A stretch of DNA of 64,000 nucleotides from Planctomycetaceae bacterium. GTDB taxonomy: Bacteria > Planctomycetota > Planctomycetia > Planctomycetales > Planctomycetaceae. Below the pieces are notes generated by a model. That model had not been told where the DNA came from and did not search any database. It was given only the letters and a program-made list of their open reading frames with translations. Below are positions 47,646-55,866 of this stretch, in pieces (positions within the stretch are counted from its first letter, which is position 1; every line of letters starts with the position of its first letter). The translations under genes and the position numbers were made by a program. The DNA lies in the NCBI GenBank assembly GCA_029243145.1, contig JAQWSQ010000212.1, positions 1-64,000 on the forward strand. Direction: 5' to 3'.

Positions 47646-48254
47646 ATGATCTTTGTTCTCGATAATTACGATTCATTCACTTACAACCTTGTGCAAAGGT
47701 TCGGCGAGATTGATGATTCGCTCGATATTCGTGTCGCGCGGAACGATCAGATCACGATCGAAGAGATCGAAGAGTTAAATCCTGAACGGATTGTGATTTC
47801 TCCCGGTCCATGTACGCCGTCCGAAGCAGGATTGTCGAAAGAAGTCATCGCTCATTTCGGCTCCAAGCTGCCTGTGTTGGGTGTTTGTCTGGGGCATCAA
47901 TCCATCGCAGAAGTTTACAACGCTAAAGTGGTTCGTCACGAGCGCCTCATGCACGGCAAGGTCTCTCCCGTATATCACGATAACGAGGGAGTTTTTGCCG
48001 GTCTGGAAAATCCCTTCATTGCAACACGATATCATTCGTTGATTGTCCTCGAGGATTCGGTCCCCGACGATTTGGTCATTACCGCTTGGTGTGAAGATGA
48101 AGAGTACGGCCACAAAGAGATCATGGGACTTCGGCACAAAGCCCATCCCGTGCACGGTGTCCAATTTCATCCAGAGAGTTTTTTGACTGACGCTGGCACT
48201 CAATTACTCGACAATTTTCTGAAGCTTCAGCTGTTGGAAACGCAGTCCCGCTGA
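47646..48254 (+). CDS. pabA: Glutamine amidotransferase component of anthranilate / aminodeoxychorismate synthase
   Basis: A 202-residue class I glutamine amidotransferase. It releases ammonia from glutamine for a chorismate-converting partner. The catalytic triad is visible: C81 in GVCLGHQ and H175/E177 in GVQFHPESF. The N-terminal DNYDSFTYNLVQ and ISPGPCTPSEAG blocks are typical of TrpG and PabA, which cannot be told apart here; many bacteria use one protein for both folate and tryptophan synthesis. No component I gene is adjacent. The downstream FAD oxidoreductase gene begins 166 bp later and is not obviously part of its unit. Confidence 0.9.
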   Translation: MIFVLDNYDSFTYNLVQRFGEIDDSLDIRVARNDQITIEEIEELNPERIVISPGPCTPSEAGLSKEVIAHFGSKLPVLGVCLGHQSIAEVYNAKVVRHERLMHGKVSPVYHDNEGVFAGLENPFIATRYHSLIVLEDSVPDDLVITAWCEDEEYGHKEIMGLRHKAHPVHGVQFHPESFLTDAGTQLLDNFLKLQLLETQSR

Positions 48255-48420
48255 TGATTGGGAGCATTGTTATGAATGCAGTAACCCACTTCTGGCTAAC
48301 ATCTTGCAGTAATCTGATGCATAATCTGCTTGGATAATTGGACAACAGCACTAAGATCTCGCATCTTATCTCATTTCACCGTCGGAACGCTCATTCACAA
48401 AATGAGGACGGAAAGAGTTT

Positions 48421-49719
48421 ATGCGAATCGCCATTATTGGTTCAGGAATCTCGGGCATTGTCTCTGCGCTCAAACTCCATGAACTGCATGAGATTACCGT
48501 TTTTGAGGCCAATGACTACCTCGGAGGTCACACGCATACCGTCGATGTCTCGTTTGCTGATCGAGATTACGCCATTGATACCGGCTTTATTGTTTTCAAT
48601 GACCGAACTTATCCCAATTTTCAGAAACTGCTCGACGAGCATGAGGTCGCCTACCAACCTTCGCCGATGAGCTTCAGCGTCAAGAATGACCGTAACGGTT
48701 GGGAATACTGCGGCTCGAATCTCAACGGGTTGTTTGCTCAACGCCGGAATATATTCAATACGAAATTCCTGGGAATGATTCGCGATATCCTGCGTTTCAA
48801 TAAACAGGCCACCGGGGCATTGAGAGAGAGTGAACAAACTGTTGGTGATTATCTGAAAAATAATCGATTCGGCCATTCATTTGGTGAGAGTTACTTATTG
48901 GCCATGGGAGCCGCTATCTGGTCTTGCCCACAGGATCAGTTCGCGGAGTTCCCGATTCGGTTTATTGCGAAATTCTTTGAAAATCACGGGTTACTCTCGA
49001 TTACCAACCGGCCGCAGTGGTATGTAATTAGTGGTGGCTCGCGTGAATATGTCAAGAAATTCACAGCCCCGTTCAGTGACCGGATTCATCTCAATTCGCC
49101 TGTCGAACGGGTTCGTAGAGTGGTTGAAGGGATTGAAGTCGTTATTTGTGGAGACGACGTTCGAACTTTCGATCATGTCATTTTCGCCTGCCATAGCGAT
49201 CAAGCTTTGCGAATGCTCGAGGAGCCGTCTGTCGTTGAGTCCGAAGTTCTGAGTTGTTTCCCCTATGAAAAAAACTCAGCCGTTCTACATATTGATGAAT
49301 CATTGCTACCAAAAAAACGATCCGCTTGGGCAGCATGGAATTATCATATTCGCAACGATCAGCCACGCGCGTCGACCGTAACTTACAACATGAATATTCT
49401 ACAGAATATCAATTCTCGCAGAACATTTTGCGTGACTCTCAATGAAGATGATTTGATCGATCCCGACAAAGTCCTCGGACAGTACAACTACGCACATCCG
49501 CTGTTTACTTTGGAGCGAGAGTCGGCACAAAATCGACATCGTGAATTGATCAATCACGATGGTATTTCGTACTGTGGAGCATATTGGGGGAATGGATTTC
49601 ATGAAGATGGCGTCAATAGTGCCTTGGCCGTGACCCAGGTTTTAAACTCTTCCGAACATGAATCAGGAGCAACATGCACAGCGGCCTCTATGAAGGCCGG
49701 GTCCGCCATCGTCGAATGA
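48421..49719 (+). CDS. FAD/NAD(P)-dependent oxidoreductase, amine-oxidase-like (lipid operon gene 1)
   Basis: A 432-residue flavoprotein. The N-terminal dinucleotide-binding motif is IIGSGISGIVSALKLHE with the following EANDYLGGHTHTVDV segment, which together mark the FAD-binding start of amine-oxidase/protoporphyrinogen-oxidase-like flavoproteins. The sequence GISYCGAYWGNGFHEDGVNSA near the C-terminus is the second FAD-binding block (quoted as CGAYWGNGFHEDG). It heads a five-gene set that is also found together in other bacteria with CFA-like genes; a role as oxidase or desaturase on a methylated fatty acyl chain is inferred. Its stop overlaps the DUF1365 start by 46 bp. Confidence 0.88.
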   Translation: MRIAIIGSGISGIVSALKLHELHEITVFEANDYLGGHTHTVDVSFADRDYAIDTGFIVFNDRTYPNFQKLLDEHEVAYQPSPMSFSVKNDRNGWEYCGSNLNGLFAQRRNIFNTKFLGMIRDILRFNKQATGALRESEQTVGDYLKNNRFGHSFGESYLLAMGAAIWSCPQDQFAEFPIRFIAKFFENHGLLSITNRPQWYVISGGSREYVKKFTAPFSDRIHLNSPVERVRRVVEGIEVVICGDDVRTFDHVIFACHSDQALRMLEEPSVVESEVLSCFPYEKNSAVLHIDESLLPKKRSAWAAWNYHIRNDQPRASTVTYNMNILQNINSRRTFCVTLNEDDLIDPDKVLGQYNYAHPLFTLERESAQNRHRELINHDGISYCGAYWGNGFHEDGVNSALAVTQVLNSSEHESGATCTAASMKAGSAIVE

Positions 49720-50552
49720 CGCCCGTGAATCACGAGTTTACATATCGCTTGTGGTTGGCTTGGCTGGATCTGGATGAACTTGAGGAGGTGTTTCGTGGTC
49801 GACTTTTATGGTCGACATCGCGACCCGCCTTGCTGCGCTATATCAGGAAAGATCATTTGGGAAATCCCGAAATTCCACTTGATGAAGCGGTCCGTGATCT
49901 CGTTGATCAGAAACTTGGACGGCGGCCTGATGGTCCCGTGCGGTTGCTCACTCAACTTCGTTATGCCGGTTTCTGGATGAATCCCGTCTGTTTTTACTAC
50001 TGTTACAAGATGGATGGGGTGACTATTGACGCGATTGTCGCCGAAGTAAACAACACGCCTTGGAACGAGCAGCATTGTTATGTGCTTGACCCAAATGCCC
50101 CAAGTTCCGGCTCTTTGGGCGAGCAAAACGGTGCGCACTTGACGGGGGTGAAAGAATTTCATGTTTCCCCGTTTATGGGCATGGATCAGAAGTATCACTG
50201 GACTCTCCATAATCCGAACGAAACATTGTCTCTGACGTTAGCCAATCACGAACATGGCAAACAAATATTTGATGCCGACCTGAACTTAAAACGCCGGGAA
50301 CTGACAACTTTACGAATGGCCTGGATGGCCGTTCGATATCCGTTTCAATCGTTGCGGGTGTTCGCAGCGATTTACTGGCAAGCACTGAAGTTGTGGTGGA
50401 AAAAATGTCCTCCGTATCCGCATCCCAAAGATCAACAACAACCTACCCTGCCAGACTCTCCAAAACGGAGCTCGCCCCCATTGCGGTCTTCGATGGCTGG
50501 TGCCGAGACCGATTCGCCAGCTACCTCCGAGACGCCGACCGTCGTACGCTGA
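49674..50552 (+). CDS. DUF1365 family protein (lipid operon gene 2)
   Basis: A 292-residue cytosolic protein whose DUF1365 part spans about residues 1-245: MHSGLYEGRVRHRRMTPV at the start, LRYAGFWMNPVCFYYCY and VAEVNNTPWNEQHCYVL in the middle. The function is unknown, though the gene is almost always beside an FAD oxidoreductase and a CFA synthase. The C-terminal 45 residues (Pro/Ser-rich) extend over the start of the CFA gene by 148 bp. The two frames differ, so this is a real dual-coding overlap or an extension caused by a lost upstream stop. Confidence 0.86.
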   Translation: MHSGLYEGRVRHRRMTPVNHEFTYRLWLAWLDLDELEEVFRGRLLWSTSRPALLRYIRKDHLGNPEIPLDEAVRDLVDQKLGRRPDGPVRLLTQLRYAGFWMNPVCFYYCYKMDGVTIDAIVAEVNNTPWNEQHCYVLDPNAPSSGSLGEQNGAHLTGVKEFHVSPFMGMDQKYHWTLHNPNETLSLTLANHEHGKQIFDADLNLKRRELTTLRMAWMAVRYPFQSLRVFAAIYWQALKLWWKKCPPYPHPKDQQQPTLPDSPKRSSPPLRSSMAGAETDSPATSETPTVVR

Positions 50553-51694
50553 CGATCAATGACTCGCGTGGTACGCTAGACTTAGGTAATACCTCGGGGG
50601 ATGGTGTCGAAATGACCGTTCACAATCCACGATTCTATCGCCGAACTGTCCTCGGTGGTGCTCTTGGATTTGCCGAATCATATCTCCAGGGTGAGTGGTC
50701 GACCGATGATCTGACCGCTGTTCTGCAATTTTTCGCAGGTAACATGAATCAATCGAAACGCGTTGATGGAACACTCAGTCGATTCGGTCGCTGGGCTGCC
50801 CGTGTGGGACATCAGTTCGCCAAAAACACAAAACTTGGAAGCCGTAAGAATATTTCTGCTCATTACGATTTGGGGAACGATTTTTTCCAGACGTTCCTCG
50901 ATGAAACGATGATGTATTCCAGTGGGATATTTGCTGATGAAAATGCGACATTGCACGACGCGTCGGTCGAGAAACTGGATCGCATTTGCCGCAAGATTGA
51001 TCTTCAATCGACTGACCATGTGATCGAAATTGGAACCGGGTGGGGAGGATTTGCACTGCACGCGGCAAGTCAATATGGCTGTCGAGTGACCACAACCACT
51101 ATCTCTCGCGAACAATATGAAATGGCGACCAACCGTGTCCGAGAAGCGGGTCTTGAAGATCGGATCACTATTTTGATGGAAGATTACCGCGATCTCACCG
51201 GCCAATATGACAAATTGGTTTCTATTGAAATGATCGAAGCGGTCGGCCATGAATATCTGGCGACTTACTTTGAAAAGTGTAGTCAACTACTGAAACCGGA
51301 TGGCATGCTGGCGATTCAGGCGATCACAATTCCTCATCAACGGTATGACAGCTACATCAAGTCGGTCGATTTCATTCAGAAGTATATTTTTCCCGGCGGA
51401 TGCTTACCCAGCGTAACGCGAATAAATGACGCTCTTGGACGACAGACCGACCTTCAGGTCGCCGAGATTGCCGATTTCGCTGAACACTACGCGGAGACCT
51501 TGGCGGTTTGGAAATCAAGATTCTTCGAGCGTCTCGACGATGTTTTCGCCTTGGGCTACGACGAACGCTTTGTGCGACTGTGGGATTATTATTTAAGTTA
51601 TTGCGAAGCCGGTTTTCGTGATCGATTGACGGGTGTCGTGCAGTTATTTGCCGTCAAGCCCGACTGCCGTATCGAACCTTCCACCATCCGTTGA
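50405..51694 (+). CDS. cfa: Cyclopropane-fatty-acyl-phospholipid synthase family (lipid operon gene 3)
   Basis: A 429-residue SAM-dependent enzyme. The ATG at 50405 is chosen; a GTG at 50393 adds four residues. The SAM-binding motif is VIEIGTGWGGFALHAA, preceded by the CFA-type ISAHYDLGNDFF and MMYSSGIF blocks, and the FIQKYIFPGGCLPS block is the usual late signature. It should add a methylene or methyl group to the double bond of membrane phospholipid acyl chains. It is the larger of two CFA-like methyltransferases in the operon, overlapping DUF1365 by 148 bp upstream and DUF1295 by 4 bp downstream. Confidence 0.92.
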   Translation: MSSVSASQRSTTTYPARLSKTELAPIAVFDGWCRDRFASYLRDADRRTLTINDSRGTLDLGNTSGDGVEMTVHNPRFYRRTVLGGALGFAESYLQGEWSTDDLTAVLQFFAGNMNQSKRVDGTLSRFGRWAARVGHQFAKNTKLGSRKNISAHYDLGNDFFQTFLDETMMYSSGIFADENATLHDASVEKLDRICRKIDLQSTDHVIEIGTGWGGFALHAASQYGCRVTTTTISREQYEMATNRVREAGLEDRITILMEDYRDLTGQYDKLVSIEMIEAVGHEYLATYFEKCSQLLKPDGMLAIQAITIPHQRYDSYIKSVDFIQKYIFPGGCLPSVTRINDALGRQTDLQVAEIADFAEHYAETLAVWKSRFFERLDDVFALGYDERFVRLWDYYLSYCEAGFRDRLTGVVQLFAVKPDCRIEPSTIR

Positions 51695-52491
51695 GTTTCT
51701 CAATGAACGTCTGGTTTCTCATCTTGCTCTGCTGGTTCGGTGTTGCTGTGGTAATGGCGATGCTGTGGGTATTGCAGCGCGTTCAGGGAGACTCGGGCGT
51801 TGTTGATGTTGCTTGGGGATTGGGTGTCGGCTTGATTAGCCTTGTGTTCGCGGTCTTCAGTGATGGTGATGCGACTCGTCGAGCCATTGTTGCCTCGTTA
51901 GCGATTGCCTGGTCCATCAGGCTCTCTGGACATATCTTAATCCGACTCTTTCAGCTTCCTGAAGACGGACGCTATATCACGATCAAGGAAAACTGGGGTG
52001 AGAAGGCTCAAACCAACCTCTTCTGGTTCTTCCAAGTGCAGGCTTTCTGGGCCGTTTTGTTTGCCTTGCCAATGTTGATGGCCAGTCGTAATGCGTTGCC
52101 ATTTCCAACAGTTTGGGATTTCATCGGATTCGCCATCTGGATTTTGGCGATTGCTGGTGAATCGGTTGCCGACCGACAATTGGCACGTTATCGAAATGAC
52201 CCTACAACCAAAGGCGAAGTGTGCCGAGAGGGCTTGTGGAGATATAGTCGCCACCCAAATTACTTTTTTGAGTGGATTCACTGGTGGGGTTATGTTTGCT
52301 TCTCCATAGGTGCCACCTTCTGGTGGACCACGTTACTTGCGCCCCTTTGTATGTTATACTTTTTGTTCAAAGTAACCGGTATTCCGCCGACCGAAGCACA
52401 ATGTCTCAAAAGTCGCGGCGAAAAATATCGCGAGTATCAACGGACAACGAGTCCGTTCGTACCTTGGCCCCCAAAAACGGAGCAGCAGTGA
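51691..52491 (+). CDS. DUF1295 / steroid 5-alpha-reductase-like membrane protein (lipid operon gene 4)
   Basis: A 266-residue integral membrane protein with about six hydrophobic segments (the first at residues 5-25). The C-terminal GLWRYSRHPNYFFEWIHWWGY block is the DUF1295 signature, shared with steroid 5-alpha-reductase and isoprenylcysteine methyltransferase folds (quoted in part as GLWRYSRHPNYFFEW). It may reduce a double bond on a lipid chain with NADPH, by inference. Its start overlaps the CFA stop by 4 bp (ATGA) and its TGA stop overlaps the next ATG as TGATG, so translation is coupled on both sides. Confidence 0.88.
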   Translation: MSFSMNVWFLILLCWFGVAVVMAMLWVLQRVQGDSGVVDVAWGLGVGLISLVFAVFSDGDATRRAIVASLAIAWSIRLSGHILIRLFQLPEDGRYITIKENWGEKAQTNLFWFFQVQAFWAVLFALPMLMASRNALPFPTVWDFIGFAIWILAIAGESVADRQLARYRNDPTTKGEVCREGLWRYSRHPNYFFEWIHWWGYVCFSIGATFWWTTLLAPLCMLYFLFKVTGIPPTEAQCLKSRGEKYREYQRTTSPFVPWPPKTEQQ

Positions 52492-53573
52492 TGAGTTTCA
52501 TTTCCCTGGGCATCAATTGGATGGAGCGTGGTCTCATTCCCGATTGGATTTTACGTCCTGCGATTCGTCGTTTGCTCACCCAGCGTCTCAACGGTGTCAC
52601 TGCCGACAACTGTGAATTACAGCAACAGCAGTTTGAACACTTTCTGGAGATGACTCGCAGCGGTCCCGTTGCGGAAGTCCCAGAAGTCGCCAACGAACAG
52701 CACTACGAAGTTCCTACAGAATTCTTTCTCTTGTCTTTGGGCCATCGCCTGAAATATTCTTGCTGCCATTACGGCGACGATGTCAAATCTCTTGAGCAAG
52801 CGGAGATTTCAGCGCTCGCGGAAACGTGCGAGCATGCAGAACTCGAAGATGGCATGGACGTTTTGGAACTCGGTTGTGGCTGGGGATCATTGTCCTTGTG
52901 GATGGCTGAGTCTTATCCTCGTAGTCAGATTACGGCGGTTTCCAACTCAAGGACACAACGAGAATTCATTCTCAATAGTGCCGAGGAACGAGGACTTCAC
53001 AACTTGACGGTTCTCACCGCCGACATGAATGAGTTCCAGATTGATCGCCAGTTTGATCGTGTCCTTTCGGTTGAGATGTTTGAACACATGCGCAACCATG
53101 AAGAATTGATGCGACGAATCGATGGTTGGTTAAAACCGGATGGTAAGTTGTTTGTTCACATTTTTTGTCATCGCGAGATTCCCTACCTGTTTGAGACAGA
53201 CGGAGAAGCCGACTGGATGGCCAAATATTTCTTCACCGGCGGGATGATGCCCAGCGATGATCTGCTCTCTCATTACAGCCGCAACTTGCGATTGACCGAT
53301 CAATGGCGCTGGGATGGTCGACATTACGAGCAGACATCGAATCACTGGCTCGAAAATATGGATGCCAATCGCGACCGTATTATGACTCTCTTTGCAGAAA
53401 CTTACGGCGAAAAGAATGCCGTTCGTTGGTGGAACCGCTGGCGCGTCTTTTATATGTCGTGTGCAGAACTGTTTGGTTATAATGACGGGCAGGAATGGTG
53501 GGTGTCGCATTACCTGTTCGAAAAGCAGACTGCGATGAGTCCAAAAGAACAGCCCTCGCCCAAGCTCCCCTGA
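52491..53573 (+). CDS. Second CFA-like SAM methyltransferase (lipid operon gene 5)
   Basis: A 360-residue methyltransferase. The ATG at 52491 is chosen because a GGAG box lies 8 bp upstream and the start overlaps the DUF1295 stop (TGATG); the frame runs back to 52272 only as antisense-like sequence. The SAM motif is VLELGCGWGSLSLWMA, preceded by EQHYEVPTEFF and KYSCCHYGDD, which are CFA-like but shifted from the classical sequences. EMFEHMRNHEEL and FFTGGMMPSDD follow. It lacks the N-terminal domain of the larger CFA protein. It may act on the same acyl chain at another step, or on another lipid. Confidence 0.88.
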   Translation: MSFISLGINWMERGLIPDWILRPAIRRLLTQRLNGVTADNCELQQQQFEHFLEMTRSGPVAEVPEVANEQHYEVPTEFFLLSLGHRLKYSCCHYGDDVKSLEQAEISALAETCEHAELEDGMDVLELGCGWGSLSLWMAESYPRSQITAVSNSRTQREFILNSAEERGLHNLTVLTADMNEFQIDRQFDRVLSVEMFEHMRNHEELMRRIDGWLKPDGKLFVHIFCHREIPYLFETDGEADWMAKYFFTGGMMPSDDLLSHYSRNLRLTDQWRWDGRHYEQTSNHWLENMDANRDRIMTLFAETYGEKNAVRWWNRWRVFYMSCAELFGYNDGQEWWVSHYLFEKQTAMSPKEQPSPKLP

Positions 53574-53684
53574 GATTGAGTCCCGTTAGGAGCTTCTAGG
53601 GTAGGGTAAGTTTTTTTGCGTTCTGCGATGGCTGTCGTTACTCTGTAGAGATTGAGATTTATCCAACTCCTGAGAGACGACATC

Positions 53685-54593
53685 ATGATTCAACGTTTCG
53701 CGTTTCTTGCTTTGATCACACTTACGTTTGCTCTCTCTATAGAGGCGGGTGAAACCAAAGTGGTCAAAGTATGGTCGGCTACTCCTCCCGGACCTGCTGC
53801 CAAAGTGAACGGTCCAGAAGTTGATCTTCAGAAGCCCAATGATCGACTCGTCGGTGGCAAAACGGTGATGAAAATCGCCAACATTGCTAATGCCGAGTTG
53901 CACATTTATCCGGCACCCAAAGAGAAAGCGACGGGCGCGGCGTGCGTGATCTGCCCCGGTGGTGGATATAACATTCTGGCTTGGGATTTGGAAGGAACCG
54001 AAGTGGCCGAGTGGTTCAACACCATCGGCGTGACGGGCATTGTTTTGAAGTATCGAACACCGACCGGACCGTATGGCGATCCAGGCAGGTGGCAAGGACC
54101 AGTGATGGACTCGCAACGAGCGATCAGTCTCGTGCGAAATCACAGCAAGGAATGGAATCTCGATCCTGACCGTATCGGTGTGCTGGGGTTTTCCGCGGGA
54201 GGAAATCTTGCCGCTCATACGGCTGTAGAGAATGGTCATCGGCTTTACGAGGCCATTGATGACATCGATAAAGCGTCATGTGCTCCCAACTTTACCATGC
54301 TGATTTATCCGGCTTACATCGCGGATAAAGATGGCACTCTTCGCGCGGGATTTGACAAAGTGAATGAGAAGACACCACCCACGTTCTTTGTTCATGCCGC
54401 CAATGATGGCGTGACGCCTCTGAGCAGTGCCATTCTGTTTGCAGAATTGGAAAAAGCGGGTGTGCCTGCTGAACTACACATCTACCCGACTGGTGGACAC
54501 GGCTACGGATTACGTCCCACCGACCATGCAGTGACCCATTGGCCCAAACGAGCGGCAGATTGGCTGAAAGAAACGGGCATGCTGGGCGATTAG
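53685..54593 (+). CDS. Exported alpha/beta hydrolase (carbohydrate-esterase-like)
   Basis: A 302-residue secreted hydrolase from the ATG at 53685. Signal peptide residues 1-21 (ALITLTFALSIEAG). The nucleophile is S170 in GFSAGGNLA, an oxyanion-loop-like CPGGGY lies at residues 90-95, the acid is probably the Asp in AANDGVTP and the base the His in GGHGYG near residue 280. This pattern matches the BD-FAE/acetylxylan-esterase-like alpha/beta hydrolases common in planctomycete glycan loci. It should cleave an ester on a sugar or peptide in the periplasm; the substrate is unknown. Confidence 0.88.
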   Translation: MIQRFAFLALITLTFALSIEAGETKVVKVWSATPPGPAAKVNGPEVDLQKPNDRLVGGKTVMKIANIANAELHIYPAPKEKATGAACVICPGGGYNILAWDLEGTEVAEWFNTIGVTGIVLKYRTPTGPYGDPGRWQGPVMDSQRAISLVRNHSKEWNLDPDRIGVLGFSAGGNLAAHTAVENGHRLYEAIDDIDKASCAPNFTMLIYPAYIADKDGTLRAGFDKVNEKTPPTFFVHAANDGVTPLSSAILFAELEKAGVPAELHIYPTGGHGYGLRPTDHAVTHWPKRAADWLKETGMLGD

Positions 54594-54607
54594 TGCGCCG
54601 TTTTTCC

Positions 54608-54741
54608 TGAACACTCAACAGCCGTTTTAAGATGTCAAGATTCGGAGAATGGGGGACACACCTCGACCGAATCTTGACCCGAATGTTGCCAAATCTTGAT
54701 TCCGAATCTTCCATACTCTTGAAACCGCAGTTGAGTGTTTA
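54608..54741. repeat. 134-bp nested inverted-repeat element (MITE-like or structured RNA)
   Basis: The outer arms are AACACTCAAC (54610-54619) and GTTGAGTGTT (54730-54739), a perfect 10-bp pair that continues inward as GCCGTTTTAAG/CTTGAAACCGC with two mismatched positions, giving about 22 paired bases. Inside, GTCAAGATTCGG (54634-54645) pairs perfectly with CCGAATCTTGAC (54667-54678), and a second CCGAATCTT copy (54702-54710) offers an alternative partner. The element lies between convergent genes, so it could be a terminator, a small RNA or a mobile MITE remnant. Confidence 0.7.
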
Positions 54742-54768
54742 AATAAGCGGCAGAATAGACAAAAAAGA

Positions 54769-55644
54769 TCAAGAGGCTTTTTTGCTCACGGACGGTGAGT
54801 CGTTTCCACGAGCCGTCAAGCCCTCACTCGAAATCAGTTCGACAACTCGTTGGGCATATCGATCCATATCCATGACGACCGAATCGACCTTGCCAGCCAA
54901 GTACATGTAGAGAATCAATGAAGGAATCGCGATGATCAAACCGGCGGCAGTCGTCAGCAGGGCGAGTGCGATACCGGAGGCCAGTTGTGAGGCTTTGCCC
55001 ATCGCGTCAGCACCAGCGATTTCATTGAACGCACGGATCATCCCGATCACAGTCCCTAAAAGACCAATCAGTGGTGTGACGGTCGCCACGCCATTCAAAA
55101 CGCGAAGGTGTTTCCTTAAGAGGCTGACTTGCCGTTCGCCTCCATCAAGGATCGCCTGTTCGACTTCGACGCTCGGTCGTCCCCATTTGCGAACGCCGTG
55201 TGCAAAGACGACCGCAGTGGGGCTACCGTTATCTTCACACAAGTCGAGTGCCTTCTGCGGTTCGATTTTACCTTGTTCGAGATGTTTGATGAATCGATCG
55301 ACAAACGCTCTGGGAATCACACGACCACGACGCAAGACGACGAGACGTTCCAAACCGAACCAGAGCGAGATAAAGGAGGCGGCTAGAAAGGGAGCCACAA
55401 AGGGCCAGCCGAGTGCTTCTAGAATTTCTTGCGGATTTTGGGGGATCGATGGTTTAGTTTCGTTGGTTTCAGGAGTCTCCGATTCTGCCGGAGTCGGACC
55501 TGCTTCATCGAGCAGTTCCGCTTCCGCGTCCGTGAGGGGAACGGGTTCCTGGGCAGAGATAGAGGGTGCCAACGAGACCGTAATCCCGCACACCAGCATG
55601 AGTGCAACAAATGGAACGACGAGTCGTGTGGAGTTTGTCTTCAT
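54769..55644 (-). CDS. MotA/TolQ/ExbB proton channel family protein
   Basis: A 291-residue membrane protein from the ATG at 55644. It has an N-terminal hydrophobic signal or anchor ([18 protein letters not shown]), then a Glu/Pro/Thr-rich periplasmic linker and the ExbB core: a membrane segment near residue 85 ([17 protein letters not shown]), a long cytosolic loop, and two C-terminal helices with [19 protein letters not shown] and [19 protein letters not shown]. It would harvest the proton gradient with an ExbD/TolR-type partner for outer-membrane transport or division. No ExbD gene is found next to it in the window, which is unusual. Confidence 0.9.
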   Translation of the reverse strand: MKTNSTRLVVPFVALMLVCGITVSLAPSISAQEPVPLTDAEAELLDEAGPTPAESETPETNETKPSIPQNPQEILEALGWPFVAPFLAASFISLWFGLERLVVLRRGRVIPRAFVDRFIKHLEQGKIEPQKALDLCEDNGSPTAVVFAHGVRKWGRPSVEVEQAILDGGERQVSLLRKHLRVLNGVATVTPLIGLLGTVIGMIRAFNEIAGADAMGKASQLASGIALALLTTAAGLIIAIPSLILYMYLAGKVDSVVMDMDRYAQRVVELISSEGLTARGNDSPSVSKKAS

Positions 55645-55791
55645 ATCGGGAAAACCGCTTCGCGGGGAACGTCTCAGGAAAAGGCATCTTGTGATGCGTC
55701 CACCGATTCTAACAGGACAGCGTCTCTTGAAAAGACAGATCGAAAGATTCCCGACCCCTCTTGCCCCTAGAACACCTATTTTCTCCACTCG

Positions 55792-55819
55792 TTGACCCGA
55801 ACGGGTCGCCCCCTATAAT
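55792..55819 (+). promoter_or_regulatory. Near-consensus sigma-70 promoter
   Basis: TTGACC (55792-55797) and TATAAT (55814-55819) are 16 bp apart; the -10 box is a perfect consensus and the -35 box matches five of six. The AAA+ ATPase start codon follows at 55867, 47 bp downstream. Confidence 0.7.
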
Positions 55820-55866
55820 CGCTTAACTGACCCCGATAACTCGCATTCACAAAGGTTTTCCTGTTT

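Noticed and set aside
52272-52490. Upstream extension of the second CFA-like methyltransferase
   Set aside because: The extension overlaps the DUF1295 gene in another frame; the ATG at 52491 has a GGAG box and a TGATG coupling, so it is the better start.
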